Of a stretch of 64,000 nucleotides of DNA, positions 25,926-34,974 are shown in pieces (positions within the stretch are counted from its first letter, which is position 1; every line of letters begins with the position of its first letter). Source of the DNA: Verrucomicrobiota bacterium (lineage in GTDB: Bacteria; Verrucomicrobiota; Verrucomicrobiia; Chthoniobacterales; Chthoniobacteraceae); assembly GCA_009885995.1 (NCBI GenBank), contig VFJQ01000047.1, positions 1 through 64,000 on the forward strand. Direction: 5' to 3'. Made by a program: the position numbers and the translations under genes. The notes under the pieces were generated by a model. It was given only the letters and a program-made list of their open reading frames with translations. It ran no database searches and was not told the origin of the DNA.

Positions 25926-27758
25926 ATGAAACTCCCCGCACTCAGACTCACCCTCGCGCTTTACCTCTCCACGATCGGCGCCCGCGTGCTGGCGGACGGC
26001 GTGATCCCACCGGGCTATCGCCCGCTCAGCGCGGCAGTGACCACGCAGGTCCAAGCGCCCAAGCCTTCCGCGGAGGGATTGACCGGATGGCTCGGCGTGT
26101 CGTTCGCGGCTGGTGAAAACGGGCGGTTGCTCGCCGGCGAAGTCGCCGACGATTCGCCTGCGGCAGTCGCGGGCATCCGGAAAGGCGATGTGATCGAGAG
26201 CATCGGCGGCGGCGCGGCGAAAACGCCGGACGACGCGCGCTCGCTGCTGCAAGCGCGCGCGCCCGGCGAGATGGTCAGCATCGCGCTGGTGCGCGGCGGG
26301 ATGACGATCGAAGTGTCCGCCACGCTCGGCGCGACGAGCCGGCCTTTGAAAATCGCGGACCAGCGCGGAGTCATCGGCGTGCGGATGGGGCAGCCGACGG
26401 ACGGGGGCATTGCGATCAGTTTCGTGGTGAAGGACAAGCCGGCGGCGCAGGCGGGGCTGCGGCTGGGCGATGTGATCGAGAGCGTGGACGATGCGGAGTT
26501 GGGCGAAGGGCTTTCGCTCACCGACGTGCTCGCGGAGAAGCGGCCCGGCGACACGATCCGGCTGCACGTGCGTCGGAAGCAGCAGGTGCTCGATAAGGAA
26601 CTCAAGCTCGTGCCCGACGATGCGTCGTCGTCGCTCGCGCCCGAGGAGCGACGCGTTTTGAACACGTGGAAGAAGGACACCTACCGCTTGGCGCTGATCT
26701 GCGTGGAGTATCCCGATATCAAACATCACGAGAAGGTGACGGTGAAAGATTGGGAGGATGCGTTCTTCAGCCGCGATACTTACAAGACCACGAATGTGCT
26801 CGGGCAGACCGTCTATGGCAGCATGAACGACTACTATCAGGAGCAGTCGTGCGGCAAACTGCGGGTCGAAGGGAAGGCCTTCGACTGGGTGCAGGTGAAG
26901 AAGAAGCGCGCCGACTACGACCGGGGCACGAGCCCGGTGGTGAAGGCTGAGTTTCTCAACGAAGCGATCGACACGCTGCTCGCGCGCGAGGGCAAGGGAG
27001 CGCTCGATGGCTTCGATGGGATCGGCTTCATCTACGCGGGCGAAAAATATCCGACCACCAATCGCGGCAGCCTCTACTGGGCGCATCGCGCGAGCGTCAC
27101 GCACGAGAAGAAGCCGTGGCCTTACGTCATCGTGGCGGAGCTGGCGGGGCCGCAGGCGATGAGCACGATCAGCACGATGTGCCACGAAACCGGGCACATC
27201 CTCGGTCTGCCTGATCTTTACGCGCGGCCGGAAAATCCCGGCTCCTCGGGCGTCGGCAGTTGGTGCGCGATGTCGAATCACGTGCGCAACGGACGCCCGC
27301 AACATTTCTGCGCGTGGTCGAAGGAACAGCTCGGCTGGCTCGATCCCGTGGTCGTCGATCCGACCGTGCCGCAGAAGCTCGTCCTCGGCCCCGTGGAAGG
27401 CTCGACGCGCGAATGCCTGAAGGTGCTCGTGCGCCGCGATGGCAGCGAATACTTCCTGCTCGAAAACCGCCGCAAGACCGGCTTCGACGCGAGCGTGCCG
27501 GCGGAGGGATTGCTCATCTGGCGCGTGGTGGCGAACCGGCCCGCGCTCGAGGAATCGCACGGCGTCGGCGGGCCGTCCGGCCCGCGCGTCTATCTCGCGT
27601 CCGTGCCGTATCCGAGCAAAGCGAACCGCTCGTTCACGCCTTACACGACGCCTTCGAGCCGCTCGCAACTCGGTGGCGGGCTGCCCGTCTTCATCTCCAA
27701 CATCCGCAAGCTCGACGACGGCCGGATCGCGCTGGAAATCGGCTGCGAATACGATTGA
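25926..27758 (+). CDS. Secreted PDZ-containing M6-type metalloprotease
   Basis: A 610-residue exported protein with an N-terminal signal peptide. Two tandem PDZ-like domains (about residues 50-145 and 145-235; VAGIRKGDVIESI and QAGLRLGDVIESV) precede the catalytic domain. The zinc site is HETGHILGLPD from H420, matching the H-E-x-x-H-x8-D pattern of M6 (immune inhibitor A-like) proteases. LDGFDGIGFIYAG and NHVRNGRPQHFCAWSKEQLG are further M6-like segments. Tandem PDZ domains in front of an M6 domain are an unusual order and may regulate substrate access. The start at 25926 is chosen because it begins the signal peptide. Confidence 0.85.
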   Translation: MKLPALRLTLALYLSTIGARVLADGVIPPGYRPLSAAVTTQVQAPKPSAEGLTGWLGVSFAAGENGRLLAGEVADDSPAAVAGIRKGDVIESIGGGAAKTPDDARSLLQARAPGEMVSIALVRGGMTIEVSATLGATSRPLKIADQRGVIGVRMGQPTDGGIAISFVVKDKPAAQAGLRLGDVIESVDDAELGEGLSLTDVLAEKRPGDTIRLHVRRKQQVLDKELKLVPDDASSSLAPEERRVLNTWKKDTYRLALICVEYPDIKHHEKVTVKDWEDAFFSRDTYKTTNVLGQTVYGSMNDYYQEQSCGKLRVEGKAFDWVQVKKKRADYDRGTSPVVKAEFLNEAIDTLLAREGKGALDGFDGIGFIYAGEKYPTTNRGSLYWAHRASVTHEKKPWPYVIVAELAGPQAMSTISTMCHETGHILGLPDLYARPENPGSSGVGSWCAMSNHVRNGRPQHFCAWSKEQLGWLDPVVVDPTVPQKLVLGPVEGSTRECLKVLVRRDGSEYFLLENRRKTGFDASVPAEGLLIWRVVANRPALEESHGVGGPSGPRVYLASVPYPSKANRSFTPYTTPSSRSQLGGGLPVFISNIRKLDDGRIALEIGCEYD

Positions 27759-27763
27759 GCGAG

Positions 27764-28712
27764 CTACTTCGCGTCGGGATGCTCGGCGGTAACTTGGTAA
27801 GTCTTCCCATCCGACACGACCTGCACCTGCCCATGGATGCCAGTGATGTAGGTCTTCGCGCCGACGGCTTTCAGCTCCGGCGTGCTTTTCAGCCCGCGAG
27901 CGTAGCGCGGGAAGACGCTGGCGATGGAGACTTCCGGGCGCACGGCTTCGGCGAAGGCTTTCGAGCCGTGGATGCCGTGGCCGGGCGCGATAAGCACGTC
28001 GCATTTGATCTTCGCGGGATCGACGAACGGAAGGAGGCTGCGGTCGATGTCTTCAGTCTGGATGTCGCCCGGTAGATAGAAGACGACATCGCCATGCTGG
28101 ATGCGGATGCCTAGTGAATTGGCGTTCACGAGGTAATGCGCAGGCGGATCGTTCGCCGCGCGCACGGAGCCCTCGGGGTTGGCGAAGAACTCCTTCGGCG
28201 GTGCGATCACTTCGACGTTTAGCGCGTCGTCGAGCGCGAGCTTGTCGCCCGCGTGCGCGGCGACGTAGGTGCCGCGTTGCTGAAACTCGGCACGCACCCG
28301 CGAGTAGTGGCGCAGTTCGCTGGAGTAGTCCGGCTTGCTAGCACCGGGAAATTCGTAGCCCGAGTCGATGAGGCGTTTGATCGGGAAGTTATCCTTCAGC
28401 CACACGAGGCCGCCGAAGTGATCGTAGTGCGCGTGGCTGATGAGCACGCCGTCGAGTTCTGTGACACCAAGCGCTTTCAAGAACGGCACAACGAGATCGC
28501 GACCCGCATTGAAGTCGCCTTCCCATCCCTGTCTCACCCGGATAACCAGAGCCAGTGTCGTAGAGCCATGTCTTACCCCCCGGTGTTTGCAGCACGAGCG
28601 CGAGGCCGGCGCCGCGATTAATGTCGGGGATGTTCAGCGCAGTGAGGGTGAACTTGCCGCCAGCGAAGACGAGCGACGGGAGAAGCAGGAGGACGAGAAG
28701 ACGGAGCGTCAT
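27764..28712 (-). pseudogene. MBL-fold metallo-hydrolase (ComEC-tail type), frameshifted
   Basis: Two overlapping frames make one protein. The 5' frame from ATG 28712 gives a signal peptide (MTLRLLVLLLLPSLVFA), then LNIPDINRGAGLALVLQTP and WLYDTGSGYP. The 3' frame (28537-27764) gives WEGDFNAGRDLVVPFLKALG and the zinc-binding ISHAHYDHFGG, followed by LPGDIQ and LIAPGHG. The two join if one base is removed from the CCC run at 28537-28539; total length 949 is one more than a multiple of three. Intact homologues are exported beta-lactamase-fold hydrolases similar to the ComEC C-terminal domain. It may be a true pseudogene or a homopolymer sequencing error. Confidence 0.8.
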
Positions 28713-28784
28713 GCTGCGCTGCATGACCTCGCGCGAGTTCATTCCTTCGACAAAGAAAACCAGAGCGGTTCTGTTATCAGTGCC

Positions 28785-29176
28785 GTGTTTCGCATCCTGA
28801 ATCGTCTTTTGCTCTTCGCCTGCCTCGCGTTCGCCTTTTGTGCGCGCGGAGTCGAAGCAGTAAGCGTCGAAAAAGCGGTGCGTCCGTTTTTCTCCGAGCA
28901 CTGCACGAGCTGCCACGGGGCAAAAAGCAAAAAGGCGACCTCCGGGTGGATACGCTGAGGGTCGACATCGAGTCTCCGAAGATCATGGGCCACTGGGAGG
29001 AGATCATGAACCGGATCAACTCCGGCGACATGCCGCCGGACGATGTGGAGAAGCGGCCGAAGCCGGACGACATCAGTTTGAAGCCGTCACACTGCATCGA
29101 GATCTGGGTCGGCGCCTACACGCAAAAGCTCGTGACCGAGCGCGCGATCAAGCAGCGCAGGGCTGCGAAAAAGTAG
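28785..29176 (+). pseudogene. Truncated, frameshifted planctomycete-type cytochrome c gene
   Basis: From GTG 28785 the frame gives a signal peptide (ILNRLLLFACLAFAFCARG) and a heme site CTSCH. The frame breaks in the A5 run at 28929-28933; with one A added it continues GDLRVDTLRVDIESPKIMGH and MNRINSGDMPPDD to the stop at 29176. This is the N-terminal cytochrome c module normally found on long DUF1587/DUF1592 proteins, but nothing of those domains follows, so the gene is short even if the shift is an error. It is divergent from the MBL gene. Confidence 0.75.
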
Positions 29177-29184
29177 CCGCGGCG

Positions 29185-29904
29185 CTACTTCTTCGCCGCG
29201 AGCGCCGCCTTGTTCTTCGCCCAATCGGGGTTCGGCAGCGCTTCCCACACCTTGAAGTTGCGCACGCTGCCGTCCATGCCGGCGACGAACATCACGCTGC
29301 ACTTCTCCGAGCCAATGAGCGGATGCGTGCCGGTGAGGCTGTGTCCATCGACCGTGCCGACCATCTCCTCGCCGAGGATCTCAAAGACGACCGTGCGCCA
29401 TTCGCCGAGCTTGAGTGGCGTCTTCACTTTGCCGAGCGGCACGGCCTTGTCGGGTCCGGCGTGGTCGTTGTCGTCCTTTTGAATGCGAAAGCCGCCTTCG
29501 TTAATGACGACGCTGCACACGTAGTCCTTCGTGTCGGTGGTGCGCACCATCATGAAGCGAAACTTGCGGCCTTCCAGCGGCACGTCGTTCATCCGCAACT
29601 CGCACTGGATGACGACATTCTTGAAGTCGAACCCACGGCTCGCCGTCGCCGGGTGCTGCACCGCGGGATTCTCCGAGCCGGTGAATGCGCCATCCTTCAC
29701 CTCCCAATGTCCACCACGCTCCGCCGCGTTGTAGCGCCAGCTCTTGAAGCCACTCGCGAAGCCGTTCGACTTTCCATCGAAGGGCGGCAGCGGCTTCTCG
29801 AAATTCTCATCCACGAGCAGATGGCCGCGTGTGGTCATGAGCGTGGGCGGATCGCCGGCCACGGCGAGTGAGGTGAGCGCAGCGAAGAGGAGGACAGATT
29901 TCAT
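29185..29904 (-). CDS. Exported DUF1080-like (concanavalin-fold) protein
   Basis: A 239-residue protein with signal peptide MKSVLLFAALTSLAVAG. The core (HWEVKDGAFTGSENP, FKNVVIQCELRMND, LKLGEWRTVVFEILGE, GTVDGHSL) matches the 3-keto-disaccharide hydrolase/DUF1080 jelly-roll, which binds or hydrolyses sugars outside the cytoplasm. It is the last gene of a four-gene operon, nine bases after the glycosidase-like gene, so it probably handles products of the sulfatases and hydrolase encoded upstream. Confidence 0.75.
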   Translation of the reverse strand: MKSVLLFAALTSLAVAGDPPTLMTTRGHLLVDENFEKPLPPFDGKSNGFASGFKSWRYNAAERGGHWEVKDGAFTGSENPAVQHPATASRGFDFKNVVIQCELRMNDVPLEGRKFRFMMVRTTDTKDYVCSVVINEGGFRIQKDDNDHAGPDKAVPLGKVKTPLKLGEWRTVVFEILGEEMVGTVDGHSLTGTHPLIGSEKCSVMFVAGMDGSVRNFKVWEALPNPDWAKNKAALAAKK

Positions 29905-29913
29905 GCAGGCGGA

Positions 29914-31734
29914 TCAAAACCCGGTGTTCGGAAACCAGCGACTGAAATGGTTTTCGTCGAGGCGCGTGAGCGGGACCGTGAGTGGCTGCGGCACGCCGCT
30001 CTTCGCCCAGCGCGCGACGCGCTCGTGATCACCGAGGCGGCCGAGCACGTCGAAGACATTGCCCTGTGAGCCTTCGGGCCAGCCTTTCTCGACTTGCGGG
30101 TCCCAGATCGCGACGCCGGGATCGCCTGCGACGTAGTAGTCGGCGACATTCTTGCACAGCTCCTGCGGTTTCCCGGTTTTCCATGCGATGACCATCGGAT
30201 AGGCCTTCGTTTTTGTGCCCTTCGTGATGCGGCGGTAATACTCCATGTCGATCTGGCCGGGGGTCTTCTCGAACGACGTGTGATACGCGAACCACGTCGT
30301 CGCCAGCTCATCCACGAGCCCGCGCTCGATCCAGCGCGGCAGGTCGAGGCCCCATTTCACATTGTCCGCTTCCTTTGCGAAAGTGCCGAGCGAGATTTTG
30401 TAAGGCGTCGTGCGGCCTTGGGCGCGCGCGGTCTCGTCGAGCAGCGCGCGCACTTCGGTCATGAAGTCCGTCATGACGGCCGCGCGCGTCGCGTAGATGC
30501 GCGGGTCATCGTCGCCGGCCTCACGCGCGTCGGCGTTGTGCATCTGCTTGAACCGCACGCAAAAGGCATCCTCCCACAGCATCAGCGGCATCCCTCGATT
30601 AAAAAGAAAGCCCACGCCCTCGGGTTGCAGCGCGAGCGTCTCGCGGAAAATCTCGATTAGTTGCCGCCTCACTTCCGACACCGCGTAGCTCATGAAAAAC
30701 GTCGGCGTGCCGTCGCGATCGAAGCAGCGCCACTCGGGGTGTGCGTAGTAGAATTTGCTGTTGAACGTCTCCTCGTAAGGCATCGAGCCGACCCAGCCCG
30801 CTGGCCGCAGCATCACGTGAAACTCCGCGCCCTGCGCCTTCGCCGCGTCGCGCGCGACCTTAAGGGGATTGATGCCCAATTTGAAAAGCGTCTCCAGCGA
30901 GCGCGTGACTGCCGCGTAGCTGCCGCTGGGAAAATCCGTCGTCCCCTCGCCGGAATACGTGCCGATCTTCGACGGGTAATTCACGAGGTCCGCGCCGGTG
31001 ACTTGGAACCACCACTTGCCAATGTCTGAGTCCTCGAACCCGCGAAACTCTTCCGCGAGTTGTTCCGCCGTCGTCGGACGATACGGCCAGATCCAGCTAT
31101 GCCCGTCGAACGTCGCAATCGACGTGCGCACGCGTTTTTCCAGGCGGCTCGCGGTCCACGTCTGCGTTTCCTCCGCCGTCAGCGGCACGAGTTTCACGTA
31201 GCAGACATTCGCCGGCCGGCCCGGCAGCGGCGCGATCTCGAGCGACTGCCCCTTCAACTCCGCAACCGTGAGATACTGCTCCTGGATTTGCGCGCGCCGG
31301 TTCGGCAGCAGATCGAGATTGCACGCCATGCGCTTGAAGATCGGCTCATCGCTCAAGCGCGCCTTGATCCCGTTCGGCCCGATATTGAAGCCGCCGGAAG
31401 TCGTCGCCAGCCCGACATATACTGCGTGCCATCCACGCGCCGCGAGCGGCAACTTCACCGGCACCGGCCCGGTGCCGCCATACGCGGAGAGCGCCGTGCC
31501 TTTCGACTCCGCCGTGGTGAAGGGGATGAGCTTCCATTTCCCTTTTTCGCGCTTGCCGGTGATCAGCGCCGACGCCGGCTCCGCCTTCGCAAGGTCCATG
31601 AGCACGACCGCATCGCCCACCCGAGACCAGCGACGCGAGTCGGTCGGGAAAAGTTCGGCCTGTGCAGGCTTCACCTCGGCGGCAGCCAGCGGGACCGCGC
31701 ATGAACAAAGGATGGCGAGAGCGGAGGTCTTCAT
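29914..31734 (-). CDS. Exported glycoside-hydrolase-like protein (TIM-barrel type)
   Basis: A 606-residue protein with signal peptide MKTSALAILCSCAVPLAAA. The N-terminal ~200 residues look like a beta-rich module; the following part (FKLGINPLKVARDAAKAQGA, FHVMLRPAGWVGSMPYEE, PEGVGFLFNRGMPLM) has the alternating strands and helices of a (beta/alpha)8 barrel like GH10-like/hypothetical glycosyl hydrolases. Catalytic residues cannot be assigned with confidence. It overlaps the upstream sulfatase gene by four bases (ATGA), so the two are coupled, suggesting action on the same sulfated polysaccharide. Confidence 0.65.
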   Translation of the reverse strand: MKTSALAILCSCAVPLAAAEVKPAQAELFPTDSRRWSRVGDAVVLMDLAKAEPASALITGKREKGKWKLIPFTTAESKGTALSAYGGTGPVPVKLPLAARGWHAVYVGLATTSGGFNIGPNGIKARLSDEPIFKRMACNLDLLPNRRAQIQEQYLTVAELKGQSLEIAPLPGRPANVCYVKLVPLTAEETQTWTASRLEKRVRTSIATFDGHSWIWPYRPTTAEQLAEEFRGFEDSDIGKWWFQVTGADLVNYPSKIGTYSGEGTTDFPSGSYAAVTRSLETLFKLGINPLKVARDAAKAQGAEFHVMLRPAGWVGSMPYEETFNSKFYYAHPEWRCFDRDGTPTFFMSYAVSEVRRQLIEIFRETLALQPEGVGFLFNRGMPLMLWEDAFCVRFKQMHNADAREAGDDDPRIYATRAAVMTDFMTEVRALLDETARAQGRTTPYKISLGTFAKEADNVKWGLDLPRWIERGLVDELATTWFAYHTSFEKTPGQIDMEYYRRITKGTKTKAYPMVIAWKTGKPQELCKNVADYYVAGDPGVAIWDPQVEKGWPEGSQGNVFDVLGRLGDHERVARWAKSGVPQPLTVPLTRLDENHFSRWFPNTGF

Positions 31735-33338
31735 TTGGCCGCCCGTTTGATGTCCTGCCCCCAGTCAGTGTGGTCGGGGCCGTTCCACTCGTCCACGTAG
31801 GTGCGCTGTGCCCACGCGGTCCACGAGGCTTCGAGGCGCGAGGCGATCTCGGGGTGCTGCGCGATCACGTCGTGCTGCTCGGTGCGGTCGGCTTCCATGT
31901 CGAAAAGCTGCCACGGTTGCTTGTGGCGCATCACGAGTTTCCACTGGCCGTCGCGAGCGGCTTTGTTGCCTTCGTGTTCCCAGAAAATCGGCTGGGTGCG
32001 CGCGAACGGTTTGCCGTCGAAGGCGGGGCGCAGGCTCACGCCTTCCATCGGCTCGATCGCGTTGCCCTTGAACTCACGCGGATACTTCGCGCCTGCGAGA
32101 TCGACGCACGTCGCCAAGATGTCGATGAGATGTCCCGGCTGCTTTTCCAACGCGCCGTGCCGCGCGATGCCGTTCGGCCAGTGCGCGATGAGCGGCGTGC
32201 TGATGCCACCTTCGTGGGTGAAATGCTTGTAGCGCGTGAACGGCGTGTTGTTGAGCGTCGCCCAGCTCATGCCGAGGTGGACGTGGCTCTGCGGGCTGCC
32301 GATCGGGCCGGGGCCCTTCGTGATGCCGTCCGGTCCGCCTTCGGCGTTGCCGCCGTTGTCGTGCATGAAAAGGATGAGCGTGTTGTCGAGTTCGCCGCGC
32401 TCCTTCAGCCCCGCCACGAGCGTGCCGATGGCGAAGTCGATGCGGTCGATCATCGCGGCGTAGGTCGCCATCATCTGGTCGAAGCGATCCTTTTGCTCCG
32501 CCGTCAGCGAGTCCCACGCGGCAACCTCGGGCGGGCGCGGCGCGAGCGGCCACTTCGGATCGATGATGCCGAGCTGCTTCTGCTTCGCGTAGCGCTGCTC
32601 GCGGAGCTTGTCCCAGCCGGCCATGTATTTGCCGCGATACTTCGCGATCACGTCGGCCGGCGCGCGGAGCGGGAAGTGCGCGGCGCCTTGCGCGACGTAG
32701 AGGAAGAACGGCTTCTTCTCCGCGCGCGCTTCGTCGATGAACTTCAGCCCCCACTCGGTGAAGAGATCGGTCGAATACCACTCGCCCTTGCCGATCTCGG
32801 GAGAGTTTTTTGGGATCTCACGGCCATTGAGGTAGAGCATCTTCGTGCCGGGCTTGTCGTCCTCGTGCGGGAAAAAGACCTCGCCGAAGCGCGAGTTGAG
32901 CGAGCGCATGAAACCGCGCTCCCACGGAGGCGTGCCATTCTGCTGCCCCATGTGCCACTTGCCCGTCATCGCTGTGAAATATCCCGCCTCACGCAGCACC
33001 TCCGCGATCGTCACGCAACGCGGCAGCAGCTTGCCGTGAAAGCCGCGCGATTGCGGCTCCACCTTCCCATCGAGCCAGCCCAGGCCGGCCTGGTGCGGAT
33101 ACAGGCCGGTGATGAGCGCCGCGCGCGTCGTGCTGCACCGCGCCGTGTTGTAGAACTGCGTGAAGCGCAGCCCTTCCGCCGCGAGCCGGTCGAGATTCGG
33201 CGTCGGGATTTCGCCGCCGTAGCAGCCGAGGTCGGAGAAGCCGACGTCATCGACGAGGACGACGACGATATTAGGTCGTGGCGCTGCCAGCGCGGCGAAG
33301 GTGGACGCGAGTGCGACGAGTGCGGTGAGGAGTCTCAT
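31731..33338 (-). CDS. Secreted sulfatase with atypical CSTTR active-site motif
   Basis: A 535-residue arylsulfatase-family protein with a signal peptide (MRLLTALVALASTFAALAA). Metal-binding VVLVDDVGFSD and the C-terminal MHDNGGNAEGGPDG and HFTHEGGISTPLIAHWP segments are present. The formylglycine site is C68-S-T-T-R72, where position three of the usual C-x-P/A-x-R is Thr. The start at 33338 is chosen from the signal peptide; the longer version to 33416 adds a non-signal extension. It lies between another sulfatase (11 bases upstream) and the glycosidase-like gene (4-base overlap). Confidence 0.9.
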   Translation of the reverse strand: MRLLTALVALASTFAALAAPRPNIVVVLVDDVGFSDLGCYGGEIPTPNLDRLAAEGLRFTQFYNTARCSTTRAALITGLYPHQAGLGWLDGKVEPQSRGFHGKLLPRCVTIAEVLREAGYFTAMTGKWHMGQQNGTPPWERGFMRSLNSRFGEVFFPHEDDKPGTKMLYLNGREIPKNSPEIGKGEWYSTDLFTEWGLKFIDEARAEKKPFFLYVAQGAAHFPLRAPADVIAKYRGKYMAGWDKLREQRYAKQKQLGIIDPKWPLAPRPPEVAAWDSLTAEQKDRFDQMMATYAAMIDRIDFAIGTLVAGLKERGELDNTLILFMHDNGGNAEGGPDGITKGPGPIGSPQSHVHLGMSWATLNNTPFTRYKHFTHEGGISTPLIAHWPNGIARHGALEKQPGHLIDILATCVDLAGAKYPREFKGNAIEPMEGVSLRPAFDGKPFARTQPIFWEHEGNKAARDGQWKLVMRHKQPWQLFDMEADRTEQHDVIAQHPEIASRLEASWTAWAQRTYVDEWNGPDHTDWGQDIKRAAK

Positions 33339-33349
33339 GGTGTGATGGG

Positions 33350-34741
33350 TTACGGTTTCTTCGGTTGCTCCGTGCCGAGCGCGGGGCCGTTGTCCGGCGG
33401 CATGGAGCGGTGCCAATCAGTCACGGCTTTGCTGAGGCGCTCGACGTTGGTCCCTTCGCTGCGATCGGTGGCAAGGTCGTAGAGTTGGGGCCGGGTGCCG
33501 TCGTATTCGCAGAGGAGTTTCCAATCGCCCTCGCGCACCGCGAGGTCGGGCAGCGGGCCGGAGCCGTAGGCGGATTTTCGATCGGGCGGACGTCTCCAAA
33601 ACAATGGCGCCTGACGGGAAGCCGTGCCGCGACCGAGCAAAACCTGCGCGAGGTTTTCTCCATCGAAGACCACGCCCGTTGGGTGCGGGACGTTCGCGAG
33701 GGCGAGCAGCGAGGGCACTAGATCGAACGCGGCGAAGACGGCCGATTCGTTGCGCGAACCGGCTTTGTTTTTCTCGATGAGTCCCGGTCCCCACGCGATC
33801 AGCGGCGACCGTGTGCCACCTTCGTAAAGCGTGGCCTTGGTGCCGCGAAAGGGGCTGGCGCTTCCCGCGCCCACATCAGGACCGTTGTCGGAGCAGATGA
33901 GGATGAGCGTGTTGTCGCGGAGTGCGGGGGTGGAGCGGATGTGATCGAAAAGTTTGCCGAACTGCCGATCCATTTCCTCCAGCACGGAGAGGTAGAGGCG
34001 GCGCTTGCTGCCGTCGCCCCACATTTCCACCGGTGGCCACCACGGACCATGCACGTCGTCCGGCCAGAGGTTGACGTAGAATGGCTTCTTCTCGCACGCT
34101 GCCTTGTCGATGAAAGGGATCGCCGCGTCGATGAAACCGGTAGTGATCTGCGAACGCTGCATCCAAGTCACCGGCCCGCCGAGACGCTCGGCGTCGGCCC
34201 AGATTTTCCCCGGCTCTTTGTCGCCCGGCTTGAGCGTGAGCGGCAGGAGCTTCGGCCCCATGCCCTCGAAGTTCGTGAGCGTTTCGTCGAAGCCATAAGC
34301 GGTGATCGGCGGCGCATTGTCCACGTCGCGTTGTCCGCCGAGGTGCCACTTGCCGAAGTGGCCGGTCGCGTAGCCGCTGCGCTGGAGGATGCGCGCGAGC
34401 GTGGGGGCTTTGGGGTCGAGCCACTGCGCGACACCGCGGCGTTCGTTGTCGCCGCGGTTGTTGAGGAAAGACGTGATGCGCCAGCGCTGCGGATACTGCC
34501 CGGTGACGAGCGCGCAGCGCGACGGCGAGCAGATCGGCGAGTTCACGTAGAACTGCGAGAAGCTGATCCCTTCGGACGCGAGGCGATCGATGTTCGGCGT
34601 CTGCACGTCGCGGTTGCCGAAGCACGAGAAGTCGCCCCAGCCCAGGTCGTCGATGAGAACGAGGATGAGGTTCGGCTTCGGCGCCGCGAGCGCGGGGAAT
34701 GCGGACGCGAGTGCGAAGAGAACGGTGAGGAGGAAGCGCAT
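33350..34741 (-). CDS. Secreted sulfatase (formylglycine type)
   Basis: A 463-residue sulfatase with signal peptide MRFLLTVLFALASAFPALAA. The catalytic motif is C71-S-P-S-R75 in NSPICSPSRCALVTGQYP, a standard formylglycine site. LILVLIDDLGWGDFSCFG and ICSDNGPDVGAGSA supply metal ligands. It is the first gene of the sulfatase-sulfatase-hydrolase-DUF1080 operon. The start at 34741 places the signal peptide at the N-terminus; the open frame to 34801 is longer but non-signal. The substrate is unknown; by context, a sulfated glycan. Confidence 0.93.
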   Translation of the reverse strand: MRFLLTVLFALASAFPALAAPKPNLILVLIDDLGWGDFSCFGNRDVQTPNIDRLASEGISFSQFYVNSPICSPSRCALVTGQYPQRWRITSFLNNRGDNERRGVAQWLDPKAPTLARILQRSGYATGHFGKWHLGGQRDVDNAPPITAYGFDETLTNFEGMGPKLLPLTLKPGDKEPGKIWADAERLGGPVTWMQRSQITTGFIDAAIPFIDKAACEKKPFYVNLWPDDVHGPWWPPVEMWGDGSKRRLYLSVLEEMDRQFGKLFDHIRSTPALRDNTLILICSDNGPDVGAGSASPFRGTKATLYEGGTRSPLIAWGPGLIEKNKAGSRNESAVFAAFDLVPSLLALANVPHPTGVVFDGENLAQVLLGRGTASRQAPLFWRRPPDRKSAYGSGPLPDLAVREGDWKLLCEYDGTRPQLYDLATDRSEGTNVERLSKAVTDWHRSMPPDNGPALGTEQPKKP

Positions 34742-34974
34742 CGGGAAGAGCACGACTTCTACACGCCCAGCGCGCGGTGCGTAAGCTACCCGAACGCACA
34801 TTCGCCTATCGACGCCGCGCCGCGCTCAGCTTTCCGCCGTGCCGGACGGAAGCCGGGGGGAACCACTTCCTTTTGCTGGGCCGCGTGGGCCAGCCACCTG
34901 TCGCCCACCGACTCTGCGTCACTGGCGGCTGGTCATTCGGCGAGGACGGTGGGATTGTTGCCGCGTCATCCACC

